Notes: a model not told the origin generated them from the sequence alone. 12,288 nt of DNA from VRUE01 sp044867645 (GCA_044867645.1 JBIOVI010000048.1:1-12288); one strand, 5' to 3'. Counted from the stretch's first letter, positions 1 to 6,560 are shown. Program-made: numbers and translations.

Positions 1-2
1 TT

Positions 3-122
3 CACTCGGGTGGTGGCCGCTCAGCCCTCCAAAGGCTCTCCTATGACATGGGAGTATCCACTGCGGTTATTGGGGCGGTTACAACCATCCTGGGTGCCGT
101 AATGGTCGCCCACTGGACCTGA
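3..122 (+). CDS. C-terminal fragment of a possible membrane protein (cut by left edge)
   Basis: This plus-strand frame is open from the left edge and stops at TGA 120-122, leaving 39 codons. The end contains a hydrophobic stretch of about 18 residues (roughly STAVIGAVTTILGAVMVAHW), preceded by a short polar segment with Arg and Gln. That is what a C-terminal membrane helix or tail anchor looks like. Third-position GC is clearly lower than in the neighbouring pil genes, which weakens the case for a resident gene. It would converge on the pilT gene at 269-1387. I do not recognise a family, and chance openness over 120 bases cannot be excluded. Confidence 0.3.
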   Translation, partial: HSGGGRSALQRLSYDMGVSTAVIGAVTTILGAVMVAHWT

Positions 123-268
123 GTCGAGCGGGCCCAGACCTACGGGACTAGCCGAACCTGAGAAGGATGCTTTCTTACCACGCCCCTCGACACGACCTGG
201 GTCGAGCTGGCGCACCGCGTCGAACTCCTTCGCGCCCGTGAGGAGCAAGCTGGGCAGCCAGCTCAGAG
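123..268. other. Convergent intergenic stretch without a convincing gene
   Basis: I see no complete gene here. One plus-strand frame from about 162 to 272 has coding-like composition (a stretch reading WVELAHRVELLRAREEQAG) and stops at TAG 270-272, overlapping the pilT stop. It has no in-frame ATG, GTG or TTG start, so at most it is a decayed fragment. Confidence 0.4.
248..263 (-). terminator. Possible weak terminator after pilT
   Basis: A perfect 6-bp stem AGCTGG/CCAGCT with a four-base loop lies five bases beyond the pilT stop codon on the minus strand. No real U-run follows (TTGCTCC), so as an intrinsic terminator it would be weak. Confidence 0.3.
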
Positions 269-1387
269 CTAGTCCGGCTGGGCCGTACCAGCGAGCTGCT
301 CGATGCCACTGGCGCGCTGGCCGCCGGCGGCCAGCATGAGTTTGAAGTCGTGCGGGCTGGAGGCGTAGTCGAGGGCGATCTGCTTGGAGACCTTGCCCTC
401 CATCACGTAGCCGAGCAGCGACTGGTCGAAGGTGCGCATGCCGTAGTACTCGCCCTCGGCGATCACCTCGGTGATCTTGCCGGTCTCATCCGGATTGAGG
501 ATTAGGTCCTGAACGCGCCCGGTGACGACGAGCACCTCGGAAGCGGGAACGCGGCCTTCGCCGCTGACGTCGGGGACTAGTCGCTGAGCGATCGCCCCCC
601 TTAGGGTCGAGGCGAGCATGACCCGCGCCTGGTGCTGGAGGTGCGGTGGGAAGAAGTCGATGATCCGGTTGATCGTCTCCGTCGCGTCGAGGGTGTGGAC
701 GGTGGAGAGGACCAGGTGGCCGGTCTCAGCCGCGGAGAGGGCGGTGCGCACCGTCTCCTCGTCGCGCATCTCGCCGATCAGGATCACGTCGGGGTCCTGG
801 CGCAGGACGCGGCGCATTGCGCGGGCGAAGCTCTCGGTATCGGAGCCGACCTCGCGCTGGTTGACGATCGAGCCTTTGTCCTCGTGCAGGTACTCGATCG
901 GATCCTCGAGCGTGACGATGTGGTGGGAGCGGGTGCGGTTGATGTGGTCGATCATCGCCGCTAGGGTCGTCGACTTGCCCGAGCCGGTGGTGCCGGTGAC
1001 GAGGACGATCCCGCGTTGCTCCTCGGCCAGATTGGTGACGACCTGGGGCAGGCCCAGATCCTCCACGGAGCGGATCTCGAAGGGAATGGCGCGGCAGACG
1101 ATCGAGGTCGAGCCGCGTTGCTTGAAGGCGTTGACCCGGAAGCGCGAGATGCCGGGGATCGCGTAGGAGAAGTCGGCCTCGCCGGTTTCCTCGAACTCCG
1201 TCAGCGAGCGGACCTCGGCGATGTCGTGGAAAGCCTTCTCGGTGTCCTCACCGGTGAGCGGCTGGTGGCCCTCCAGGGGCGTCAGCTCCCCATGCAGGCG
1301 GATCGTCGGCGGCGCTGCCACTTTGACGTGGAGGTCTGAGCCGCCCTGCTCGACGAGCGTGCGCAGCGCTGAGTCGATCTCGAACAT
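269..1387 (-). CDS. pilT: Type IV pilus retraction ATPase PilT (copy 1, next to rpoD)
   Basis: This is a full-length 372-aa PilT/VirB11-type secretion ATPase, cytoplasmic, predicted to drive pilus retraction at the PilC platform. The N-terminal PAS-like domain covers residues 1-115, with the family signature SDLH at 17-20. The Walker A motif GTTGSGKST is at 132-140, the acidic TLEDPIEY segment at 159-166, the Walker B motif VILIGEMRD at 201-209, and the His-box AAETGHLVLSTVHT at 219-232. All catalytic motifs are intact. Its Walker A has GTTGSGKST where copy 2 (9028-10131) has GPTGSGKST, so the two are diverged paralogues. The gene follows rpoD on the same strand after 117 bases rather than sitting in the pil operon. 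No clean Shine-Dalgarno precedes the ATG, and the inverted repeats just upstream could affect its translation. Family assignment is secure; retraction function is inferred. Confidence 0.95.
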   Translation of the reverse strand: MFEIDSALRTLVEQGGSDLHVKVAAPPTIRLHGELTPLEGHQPLTGEDTEKAFHDIAEVRSLTEFEETGEADFSYAIPGISRFRVNAFKQRGSTSIVCRAIPFEIRSVEDLGLPQVVTNLAEEQRGIVLVTGTTGSGKSTTLAAMIDHINRTRSHHIVTLEDPIEYLHEDKGSIVNQREVGSDTESFARAMRRVLRQDPDVILIGEMRDEETVRTALSAAETGHLVLSTVHTLDATETINRIIDFFPPHLQHQARVMLASTLRGAIAQRLVPDVSGEGRVPASEVLVVTGRVQDLILNPDETGKITEVIAEGEYYGMRTFDQSLLGYVMEGKVSKQIALDYASSPHDFKLMLAAGGQRASGIEQLAGTAQPD

Positions 1388-1504
1388 CCCGACCGTTATC
1401 GGCCGAGAGGCCTTAGGTCATTAACGGCGTGGCTGGCAAGGACGCAGGGAGCGTAGTGTGCTCCGCACACGAGCGACCGAGGACGCCGCCAGGCGCGTCG
1501 TTAA
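1388..1504 (-). promoter_or_regulatory. Inverted-repeat-rich spacer between rpoD and pilT
   Basis: Three matching six-base arms occur in this spacer: 1499-1504, 1421-1427 and 1393-1398. Read on the minus strand they are A = TTAACG, B = CCGTTAA and C = TAACGG. B can pair with A or with C, but not both. The A:B pairing extends into an imperfect stem of about 17 positions (14 match). A perfect hairpin GTGTGC-TCC-GCACAC (its own reverse complement arms) lies at 1456-1470. C sits five bases before the pilT ATG, so B:C pairing would cover its ribosome-binding region. Whether this is an rpoD 3' end structure, a pilT leader switch or both cannot be settled from sequence. Confidence 0.45.
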
Positions 1505-2611
1505 TCAGGTGACTTCGCGCAGTTTCTGCGCTTCGCCTAGCTGCTGCAGCTTTTTGAGGCTCTGGTTCTCGATCTGGCGAATCCGCTCGCGGGTGACGTT
1601 GAACGTCCGCCCCACCTCGTCGAGGGTGCGCGGGTGCTCGCCGCCGAGCCCGTAACGCAGCTCGAGCACGCGGCGCTCGCGGTAGGAGAGGTTCTCCAGC
1701 GCCTCCTTCAACGCCTCTTTGGTCAGCAGGTCCGCGGCCCGGTCAAACGGGGACTCGGCCTTCTCGTCGGCGATGAACTGGCCGAACTCGGACTCCTCCT
1801 CGTCGCCGACCGGCTTCTCCAGCGAGACCGGGGCCTGGGCGGAGCGCTTGATCGAGTCGACCTCCTCGGGATCGATCCCGGTCACCTCGGCGATCTCCTC
1901 CGGCGTCGGCTCGCGGCCGAGCTCGGTGACCAGCTTGCGCTCCGCGCGGCCGATCTTGTTCAGCTTCTCGACCACGTGGACCGGGATGCGGATCGTGCGC
2001 GCCTTGTCGGCCAGTGCGCGGGCGATCGCCTGACGGATCCACCAGGTCGCATAGGTGGAGAACTTGAAGCCCTTGCGATAGTCGAACTTCTCGGCGGCGC
2101 GGACCAGGCCCAGCGTCCCCTCCTGGATCAGGTCGAGGAAGGGCAGCCCCTGGTTGCGATAGTTCTTGGCGATAGAGACGACCAGGCGCAGGTTCGACTC
2201 GACCATTTTCTGCTTCGCGTCGAGGTCGCCGCGCTCGATCCGCTTGGCGAGTTCGACCTCCTCTTGGGCGGTCAGCAAGCGAACTTTGCCGATGTCCTTG
2301 AGGAACAGCTGCAGGGAATCGGTCGTCATGTCCGGTTTCAGGTCAAGCGCCGCTTTGGAGCGCCGCCGGCCTTTCCTGCCAGTGTCGGCGGGCATCGCGT
2401 CCGCGGCCGCTTTCTGGGCCGGGTCCATGTCCTCGACCAGCTCGATTCCCTGCTTCTCGATGTGCCCGTAGAGGTCCTCGACGTCGGACTCGTCAAGGTC
2501 CACCTCGGAGACCGCCGAGGCGATGTCACCAAAAGTGAGCACGCCGAGCTGCTGACCGCGGTGGATCAGCCCTTTTACCTCCTCGAGCTCCTGAAGCTCT
2601 GCAACCAGCAT
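1505..2611 (-). CDS. rpoD: Primary RNA polymerase sigma factor (RpoD/SigA)
   Basis: This 368-aa sigma-70 factor is the housekeeping specificity subunit of RNA polymerase. It has a region 1.1-like helical domain at residues 8-60 and an acidic/basic linker to about 93. Region 1.2 is at 96-130 (DSLQLFLKDIGKVRLLTAQEE). Region 2 is at 134-214, including LRLVVSIAKNYRNQGLPFLD, FDYRKGFKFSTYATWWIRQAI and TIRIPVH. Region 3 is at 217-285 with the EFGQFIADE finger, and region 4 is at 297-357 with RTLDEVGRTFNVTRERIRQIE. The presence of region 1.1 and the perfect 2.4/4.2 helices mark it as the primary, not an alternative, sigma factor. The chosen ATG is the only start that keeps region 1.1; its Shine-Dalgarno is poor. 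The gene is divergent from the yihY-like gene and upstream of pilT copy 1. Confidence 0.96.
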   Translation of the reverse strand: MLVAELQELEEVKGLIHRGQQLGVLTFGDIASAVSEVDLDESDVEDLYGHIEKQGIELVEDMDPAQKAAADAMPADTGRKGRRRSKAALDLKPDMTTDSLQLFLKDIGKVRLLTAQEEVELAKRIERGDLDAKQKMVESNLRLVVSIAKNYRNQGLPFLDLIQEGTLGLVRAAEKFDYRKGFKFSTYATWWIRQAIARALADKARTIRIPVHVVEKLNKIGRAERKLVTELGREPTPEEIAEVTGIDPEEVDSIKRSAQAPVSLEKPVGDEEESEFGQFIADEKAESPFDRAADLLTKEALKEALENLSYRERRVLELRYGLGGEHPRTLDEVGRTFNVTRERIRQIENQSLKKLQQLGEAQKLREVT

Positions 2612-2637
2612 CTATTCTGCACCCGTCTTTCTGCGTC

Positions 2638-2665
2638 AAAAAAGCGGACCGAAGACGCGGTCCGC
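2638..2665 (-). terminator. Intrinsic-terminator-like hairpin within the rpoD leader
   Basis: On the minus strand, GCGGACC and GGTCCGC form a perfect 7-bp GC-rich stem around an eight-base loop (GCGTCTTC). Six Ts follow immediately (2643-2638). It lies between the predicted rpoD promoter and the rpoD ATG, 26 bases before the start, so it would act inside the leader as an attenuator. The loop bases GCGTC are complementary to GACGC at 2637-2633, just after the U-run, so a pseudoknot or alternative fold is possible. No upstream minus-strand gene exists for it to terminate. Confidence 0.6.
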
Positions 2666-2696
2666 GAAGTAGAGAAAGCCTCAAACGTCTGTTCGC

Positions 2697-2725
2697 ATGT
2701 TAGGCGCTTCAGTTTCTGAAGTCAA
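2697..2725 (-). promoter_or_regulatory. rpoD promoter with palindromic spacer
   Basis: Read on the minus strand: -35 TTGACT at 2725-2720, a 17-base spacer, and -10 TAACAT at 2702-2697. This is close to the sigma-70 consensus with ideal spacing. The palindrome CTTCAGAAACTGAAG (2707-2721, six-base arms, three-base centre) fills most of the spacer and touches the -35, which is typical of an operator position. The -35 is only six bases from the start codon of the divergent gene at 2732. Confidence 0.65.
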
Positions 2726-2731
2726 GGCCCG

Positions 2732-3583
2732 ATGCCGAGTCCGCTTAGACATCCAAGCCCCTGGCTGCGCGCCTTTTGGCAGCGCGCCTACCGCGAGAAC
2801 GTCACCGGCCTCTCGGCGATGGTCGCCTACAACCTGATGCTGGCCGTCTTCCCCTTTGCCCTCCTCGTCCTCTTCGTCTTCGGCCAGGTGCTGAAGATCA
2901 AGGGGGTCGAGACGGGGGTATTGGACGATCTGCAGCGGCTCTTCCCCAACGCCGAGCAGGGAACGCTCACCGACGTGCTCGAAAAAATCGAGGGCAACTC
3001 GACCACGATCGGGATCGCCGCCTTCCTCGGCTCGCTCTGGATTGGCGCCTCCTTCTGGGGGGCGATGGACACCGCCTTCGGTCGCATCTACCACGTCGAG
3101 TCCCGCGGCTGGGTCGAGCAGAAGCGCTTCTCCTTCGCCATGCTGGGAGTGGTGGTGCTGCTGATCGCCGCCAGCATCCTGCTGCCGGCGATGGAGGCGG
3201 CGCTGGTCTCGAGCACCGATCGGCTTCCTCTGGGGCTATCCGACATCAAGGCGATCGACACGGCGCTGCTGCTCGGCGCCGCGGTGCTGATCGTCTTCGC
3301 GATCTGCTGCGTGATCTTCTGGGCGGTGCCGAAAGGACACATGCCCTGGCGAGCGGTCTGGCCCGGAGCCGCCTTCGTCACGGTCGCCGCCGGCATCGCC
3401 AACTGGGCCTTCCCTTTCTACCTGGCCAACGTCTCGAGCCTCTCCCGCTTCGGATCGACCCTCGGCTTCATCCTGATCGCTCTGCTCTGGTTCTACCTGC
3501 TCAGCCTGGCGCTGCTGGCCGGTGCGGTGATCAACTCGTTGCGCTACGAGCTGCACGACACGGGGGAACTGCCCTATACGTGA
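2732..3583 (+). CDS. YihY/BrkB-family integral membrane protein
   Basis: This 283-aa polytopic protein has about six membrane segments (near residues 30-52, 93-112, 134-153, 176-198, 210-232 and 243-267). It matches the YihY/virulence factor BrkB family. Recognisable stretches are SAMVAYNLMLAVFPFALL at 28-45, GASFWGAMDTAFGRIYHV at 105-122, WAVPKGHMPWRAVWPGA at 197-213, and FGSTLGFILIALLWFYLL at 240-257. Length is usual for the family. The molecular function is not well established; some members were historically called ribonuclease BN in error. ATG 2732 is the first start after an in-frame TGA at 2717-2719; the AAGG at 2724-2727 is a rather close ribosome site. It diverges from rpoD, and I could not identify its own promoter. 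The stop codon lies in the terminator stem. Confidence 0.92.
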   Translation: MPSPLRHPSPWLRAFWQRAYRENVTGLSAMVAYNLMLAVFPFALLVLFVFGQVLKIKGVETGVLDDLQRLFPNAEQGTLTDVLEKIEGNSTTIGIAAFLGSLWIGASFWGAMDTAFGRIYHVESRGWVEQKRFSFAMLGVVVLLIAASILLPAMEAALVSSTDRLPLGLSDIKAIDTALLLGAAVLIVFAICCVIFWAVPKGHMPWRAVWPGAAFVTVAAGIANWAFPFYLANVSSLSRFGSTLGFILIALLWFYLLSLALLAGAVINSLRYELHDTGELPYT

Positions 3584-3611
3584 GAGGGGCCGGGAAACCC
3601 CGGCCCCTCTC
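3582..3611 (+). terminator. Strong intrinsic terminator of the yihY-like gene
   Basis: A perfect 13-bp stem (GAGAGGGGCCGGG paired with CCCGGCCCCTCTC) with a four-base loop AAAC overlaps the stop codon and is followed by TTT. It sits between two convergent genes. On the minus strand it forms the same stem but without a U-run, so it is stronger for plus-strand transcripts, while possibly also stopping the secreted-protein transcript. Confidence 0.8.
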
Positions 3612-3634
3612 TTTGAGCTGAACTACAGGAGCTA

Positions 3635-4450
3635 CTAGTAAACGAAGCCCGCGAAAACGAGTTCAGATTCGAATTTCTGACGGGTCTCGTTGGTGCCCGC
3701 AGCGGCTGGAAGGCCGGACTGCGAGTTGACCAAGCCGTTGATGCTGATCGGGATGAACCCGAAGAGGGTCAGCACACAGCCGCTGGCGCCTGGCGCCGCG
3801 AATGAATTGTCGACGAATTCTCCCGGCAGGTGGAAGATTTCTTTTTCGTCAAGGGTTACTTCTCCTTCGCTGCCGGTAATCGGTTTGTTCGGTGGGGGCG
3901 GACTGGTCGTCCCCGTGGTCAGGTTGAGTTTGATCGGGTTGGTGAAAGACCCGACATAACAGTTGTTACCGAGCGTCGAGTTGATCAAGTGGACTCTGAT
4001 CGGCAGGGTCACCGGATCCGCCAGAGGGTTTCCGGGGGCGCCAGCGAGTTCCGTCGCTGCGTACAGCGTCAGAGCTTCGCTGCCGAGAAATTCGAGCAGC
4101 CAGGTGAGGCCGGTCAGACCGATGACTCCACCTGGGACTTTCTGTTTGACGACTTCGAGGCCGCCTTTCGAGGTGGCCACGACTTGCCCGGTTTCGGTGA
4201 CGCCACCGCTCAATTTGAACGGTTTTTCGATCGGCACGTCCTTGCTGCCCATCTGGAAGTGTCCGCCGGTGATTTTCGAAACGAAGCACGCTTCGACCGT
4301 CGGCACTTCGGTTTTGCTGGGGCAACCGGCGAACTGCGTGTACCCGGGTTTCGGTTCTGCGGCCGACGCTATCGGTGCGAGAAGGGCCAGGGCCACGACT
4401 GCCGCCCCGAAGGCGGCAAGCAGCCGACCAAGAGTTCTCGACTGACTCAT
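3635..4450 (-). CDS. Secreted hypothetical protein with four cysteines
   Basis: From the ATG at 4450 this is a 271-aa exported protein. Start choice: TCCTCCC at 4457-4463 reads GGGAGGA on the coding strand, six bases before the ATG. The longer reading from 4513 would place 21 extra residues over this site and the leader. The signal peptide is clear: MSQSRTLGRL, a hydrophobic core at 10-27, then IASA and cleavage near residue 30. The mature part has four cysteines (43, 55, 164, 225), suggesting two disulfides, and many Gly, Thr and Pro residues including a PPPP run near 184-187. It resembles uncharacterised secreted proteins I associate with Solirubrobacterales, beginning with a GCPS...C motif. 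No enzymatic motif is seen. It follows two regulator genes but has its own promoter. Confidence 0.85.
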   Translation of the reverse strand: MSQSRTLGRLLAAFGAAVVALALLAPIASAAEPKPGYTQFAGCPSKTEVPTVEACFVSKITGGHFQMGSKDVPIEKPFKLSGGVTETGQVVATSKGGLEVVKQKVPGGVIGLTGLTWLLEFLGSEALTLYAATELAGAPGNPLADPVTLPIRVHLINSTLGNNCYVGSFTNPIKLNLTTGTTSPPPPNKPITGSEGEVTLDEKEIFHLPGEFVDNSFAAPGASGCVLTLFGFIPISINGLVNSQSGLPAAAGTNETRQKFESELVFAGFVY

Positions 4451-4480
4451 ATAGTTTCCTCCCATAAACGTAGTAGTTCC

Positions 4481-4499
4481 TGATCTTACGGAAAGATCA
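4481..4499 (-). other. Hairpin in the secreted-protein leader
   Basis: A perfect 7-bp stem (TGATCTT/AAGATCA) with a five-base loop lies between the predicted promoter and the ribosome-binding site. It has no U-run, so it may be an mRNA-stabilising or regulatory leader hairpin. Confidence 0.5.
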
Positions 4500-4508
4500 A
4501 TTCGATCC

Positions 4509-4537
4509 ATCATCTCTGATCGACTGCGCTACGTCAA
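4509..4537 (-). promoter_or_regulatory. Predicted promoter of the secreted-protein gene
   Basis: Read on the minus strand: -35 TTGACG at 4537-4532, a 17-base spacer, and -10 GATGAT at 4514-4509 (four of six matches). Transcription from here gives a leader of roughly 50 bases that includes the hairpin at 4481-4499 and the strong ribosome site at 4457-4463. Confidence 0.5.
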
Positions 4538-4547
4538 GGAACGTACC

Positions 4548-5540
4548 TCAATGATGCTCCATAGGTACCTTGAATAGGGTCTCGTGAAGGCCGGCCAGCA
4601 GAGCGCGCGCGAGGCGGCGATCGCCGCCCAGCTCGAGCCGGTCCCCGTCGTGCTCGATCATCGCGGCGAGCCAGGCGGACGGTGAGCCCAAGGCCCACGC
4701 GTCCGGGCTCCCCCGCAGCTGCGTGGCGCAGGAGACAATCTCTCCCTCCTCCACTTCGATCATCACGCCTGCCAAGCGGCGCGCCTTGCCGTTCGGTATC
4801 TCAGCCGCCATCCGACAGGTGCCGGAAAGATCCGATGAGATCCGAAGCAGCGGCAGGGTGAGCAAGAAGACCGTCTCGGCGTCGATGCGGGTAATTGGCG
4901 CGGTGGCGTGCGGCACGTGGCGACGCTCCCAGCGGGCGGCGGCGGCGATCGGCCCCACCCCTTCGCGCAGCCAAGTGGTCACCGCGTAAGGAGTACCCCT
5001 GCCGTTACTGGGGCGCGACTCGATTTGTCCGGCGAGCCGCATTGCCGAGAGTCGACGCTCCAGCGAGGGATAGCTGAGCGACCCGATGACGCGGTCGAGC
5101 TCGGTCAGCGAAAGCGGGCCAGCGGCGACGGCGCGCAGAATGGTCGTCGACCAGCCCTCGGCGAGGGCTTTGATCGCCGCTTTTGCCGGGTTGGTGGCTA
5201 CCAAGAGTGGACCGTCGGGAGCGTTCTCGAGCCAGCGCTCGAGGACACCGGCGACGAAGAGCAGGTCATAGCCCGGTGAGGTCAGCTCGTATTCGAGGAT
5301 GCCTGGAAAGTGGTTGCGGCGGTGCTTGGCGATCGCGCCGATCTCGGTCAGCCGTTTCAGCTGGGTGCGGAGGGTGGATTGGGCCGGAGACCCAGCGTCC
5401 CGTCGCAGCTGGCCTTGTTCCCTGGGTCCCTCCGAGAGGGCGCTAAGGACGAGGTAGTTGAGCGGAGTGGCAAGCAGGGACAGGGTCTGCGCGCCGGAGC
5501 GCATCCCATTCCCGCTCCCGTTGACCGTTTTTGCAGTCAA
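4548..5540 (-). CDS. Double winged-helix (HxlR/PadR-like) regulator, paralogue A
   Basis: This 330-aa cytoplasmic protein has two tandem winged-helix-like modules and a C-terminal domain. The first module spans about residues 17-105 (NYLVLSALSEGPREQGQLRR, SPAQSTLRTQLKRLTEIGAI, then an ELTSPGYDLLFV wing and helix). The second is at about 121-195 (ALAEGWSTTILRAVAAGPLSLTELDRVI, SYPSLERRLSAMRLAGQIE, TPYAVTTWLREG). Residues 215-330 form an alpha/beta domain of unknown function ending GLHETLFKVPMEHH. The architecture fits HxlR-type transcription regulators; target and ligand are unknown. The start taken is TTG 5540, because it aligns exactly with the TTG start of the paralogue upstream and sits eight bases after a CATAAT box. 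An alternative is ATG 5504, which has GGGAG ten bases upstream. Likely leaderless. Confidence 0.8.
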   Translation of the reverse strand: MTAKTVNGSGNGMRSGAQTLSLLATPLNYLVLSALSEGPREQGQLRRDAGSPAQSTLRTQLKRLTEIGAIAKHRRNHFPGILEYELTSPGYDLLFVAGVLERWLENAPDGPLLVATNPAKAAIKALAEGWSTTILRAVAAGPLSLTELDRVIGSLSYPSLERRLSAMRLAGQIESRPSNGRGTPYAVTTWLREGVGPIAAAARWERRHVPHATAPITRIDAETVFLLTLPLLRISSDLSGTCRMAAEIPNGKARRLAGVMIEVEEGEIVSCATQLRGSPDAWALGSPSAWLAAMIEHDGDRLELGGDRRLARALLAGLHETLFKVPMEHH

Positions 5541-5548
5541 GCACGGTC

Positions 5549-5580
5549 ATTATGGCATTAATCAGGTTTTATTTGGGAAT
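5549..5580 (-). promoter_or_regulatory. Promoter of regulator A (leaderless type) with conserved upstream box
   Basis: On the minus strand CATAAT (5554-5549) lies eight bases before the TTG start, placing transcription start at or next to the start codon. Ten bases further upstream is a 16-base box (5580-5565, ATTCCCAAATAAAACC). The same box occurs in front of paralogue B with 12 of 16 identities. It lies in the 57 bases between the two regulator genes. Confidence 0.55.
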
Positions 5581-5597
5581 TGGTCAGATCACGAGCT

Positions 5598-6521
5598 TTA
5601 CCGCATGGGAATGCCGAACAGCGTCTCGTGTAGACCTTCGAGCAGGGCGCGGACAAGGGGCTCGTCGCCGTCGATCTCGATGCCCGTTGCCTCGGGTTCG
5701 ATCACGGCATCCAGCCAGTCGTCCTCTGAGCCAGTCGCCGACGCATCCACTGGATCGTCGAGCTCAACGGCGCAGGAAGCTTGTCCCTCCTCGACGTAGG
5801 CGGTCACACCGACCAAGCGATGCTTCCCGCCCGATAGTTTCACGCCCAGGCCGCACGAGCCCGACAGCTCGCTCGGCAACCGGAGCAGCGGGAGAGTGAG
5901 CAGGAAGCCGGCACCGACGTCGATGGCGGCGATCGGCGCCGTGTCCTCGGCCCGGGTGAGGCGCTCCAGCCGTGCCGCGGCGCCAAGCGGGGCGATCGCC
6001 TGGCGAAGCCAATCGGTAACGACATAACGGGTCTTACCGTCCTCGCCCGTGCGGACCTCAACCTGTCCGGCCGCTTCCATTGCGTCCACATGCTCTTCCA
6101 GCGATCGATAAGGAAGCGTCTCGATTGCCTGGCCCAGCTCAGGGAGGGTGAGCGGCCCCATGGCGAGGTTGTGCATCACGGTCGAGGACCAGGCACAGGC
6201 GAGCGCGGCGATGGCGTCGTTGGCCCCATCGCTGCCGAGCGGCAGCGGCCCCAGCGGCGAGCTGTGCAGCCAGCGCTCGAGCACAAAGGAAACGAAGAGC
6301 ATCTCGCGGCCGGTGTCCGTGATCCTTACCGCGGCTTGCCCCGACTCACCGAGGTCGACCTGAGCCGGGGAGCCGTCCTCCTCGCGCATCTCCGCCACCG
6401 GCTTTGGGCCATCTGCCAGTTCTCGCAAAATATGGCGTTTGGTCGTGCTGGCGACCATGAGGAGAGTGAGCGTTCCCGCGCGCGCCCTGTTCCCACTCTC
6501 GCTGACCCTGCTTGCAGTCAA
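5598..6521 (-). CDS. Winged-helix regulator paralogue B with a shortened first DNA-binding module
   Basis: This 307-aa paralogue of regulator A is homologous along its length: shared SPAQ, LFVxxVLERWL, APIxxID, FLLTLPLLR, and GLHETLF near the C-terminus. The second winged-helix module (about residues 102-172, IAALACAWSSTVMHNLAMGPLTLPELGQAI) and C-terminal domain (195-307) are complete. The first module is not: after SPAQ at 51-54 it passes straight to VDLGESGQAAVRITDTGREMLFV. It lacks about 19 residues that in paralogue A hold the putative recognition helix and wing. The reading frame is maintained, so this looks like an in-frame deletion rather than a pseudogene. Start TTG 6521 aligns with that of paralogue A. 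The gene lies upstream of A in the same direction and diverges from the pilus operon. Confidence 0.8.
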   Translation of the reverse strand: MTASRVSESGNRARAGTLTLLMVASTTKRHILRELADGPKPVAEMREEDGSPAQVDLGESGQAAVRITDTGREMLFVSFVLERWLHSSPLGPLPLGSDGANDAIAALACAWSSTVMHNLAMGPLTLPELGQAIETLPYRSLEEHVDAMEAAGQVEVRTGEDGKTRYVVTDWLRQAIAPLGAAARLERLTRAEDTAPIAAIDVGAGFLLTLPLLRLPSELSGSCGLGVKLSGGKHRLVGVTAYVEEGQASCAVELDDPVDASATGSEDDWLDAVIEPEATGIEIDGDEPLVRALLEGLHETLFGIPMR

Positions 6522-6529
6522 CCCAGACG

Positions 6530-6560
6530 ATTATGTCACGGCTCGGTTCTCTCTAGGAAT
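6530..6560 (-). promoter_or_regulatory. Promoter of regulator B (leaderless type), in the divergent region with the pilus operon
   Basis: On the minus strand CATAAT (6535-6530) lies eight bases before the TTG start codon, exactly as for paralogue A. The 16-base box ATTCCTAGAGAGAACC (6560-6545) is nine bases upstream of it. The 78-base divergent region also must contain any promoter for the plus-strand gene at 6600; I could not identify one that meets a sigma-70 standard. Confidence 0.55.

Noticed and set aside
21..248. 75-codon minus-strand frame
   Set aside because: No motif, no convincing ribosome site, and composition not like the neighbouring genes.
162..272. Coding-like plus-strand segment ending at TAG 270
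   Set aside because: No start codon in frame after the stop at 159-161; could be a decayed remnant but cannot be supported as a gene.
2611..2640. Second rpoD promoter starting with TTGACG directly after the U-run
   Set aside because: The matching -10 would overlap the start codon and put the transcript start inside the coding region, losing region 1.1.
1634..2719. Long 361-codon plus-strand frame
   Set aside because: It is the antisense shadow of rpoD, produced by high GC; Leu/Asp/Arg-rich low-complexity protein with no motif.
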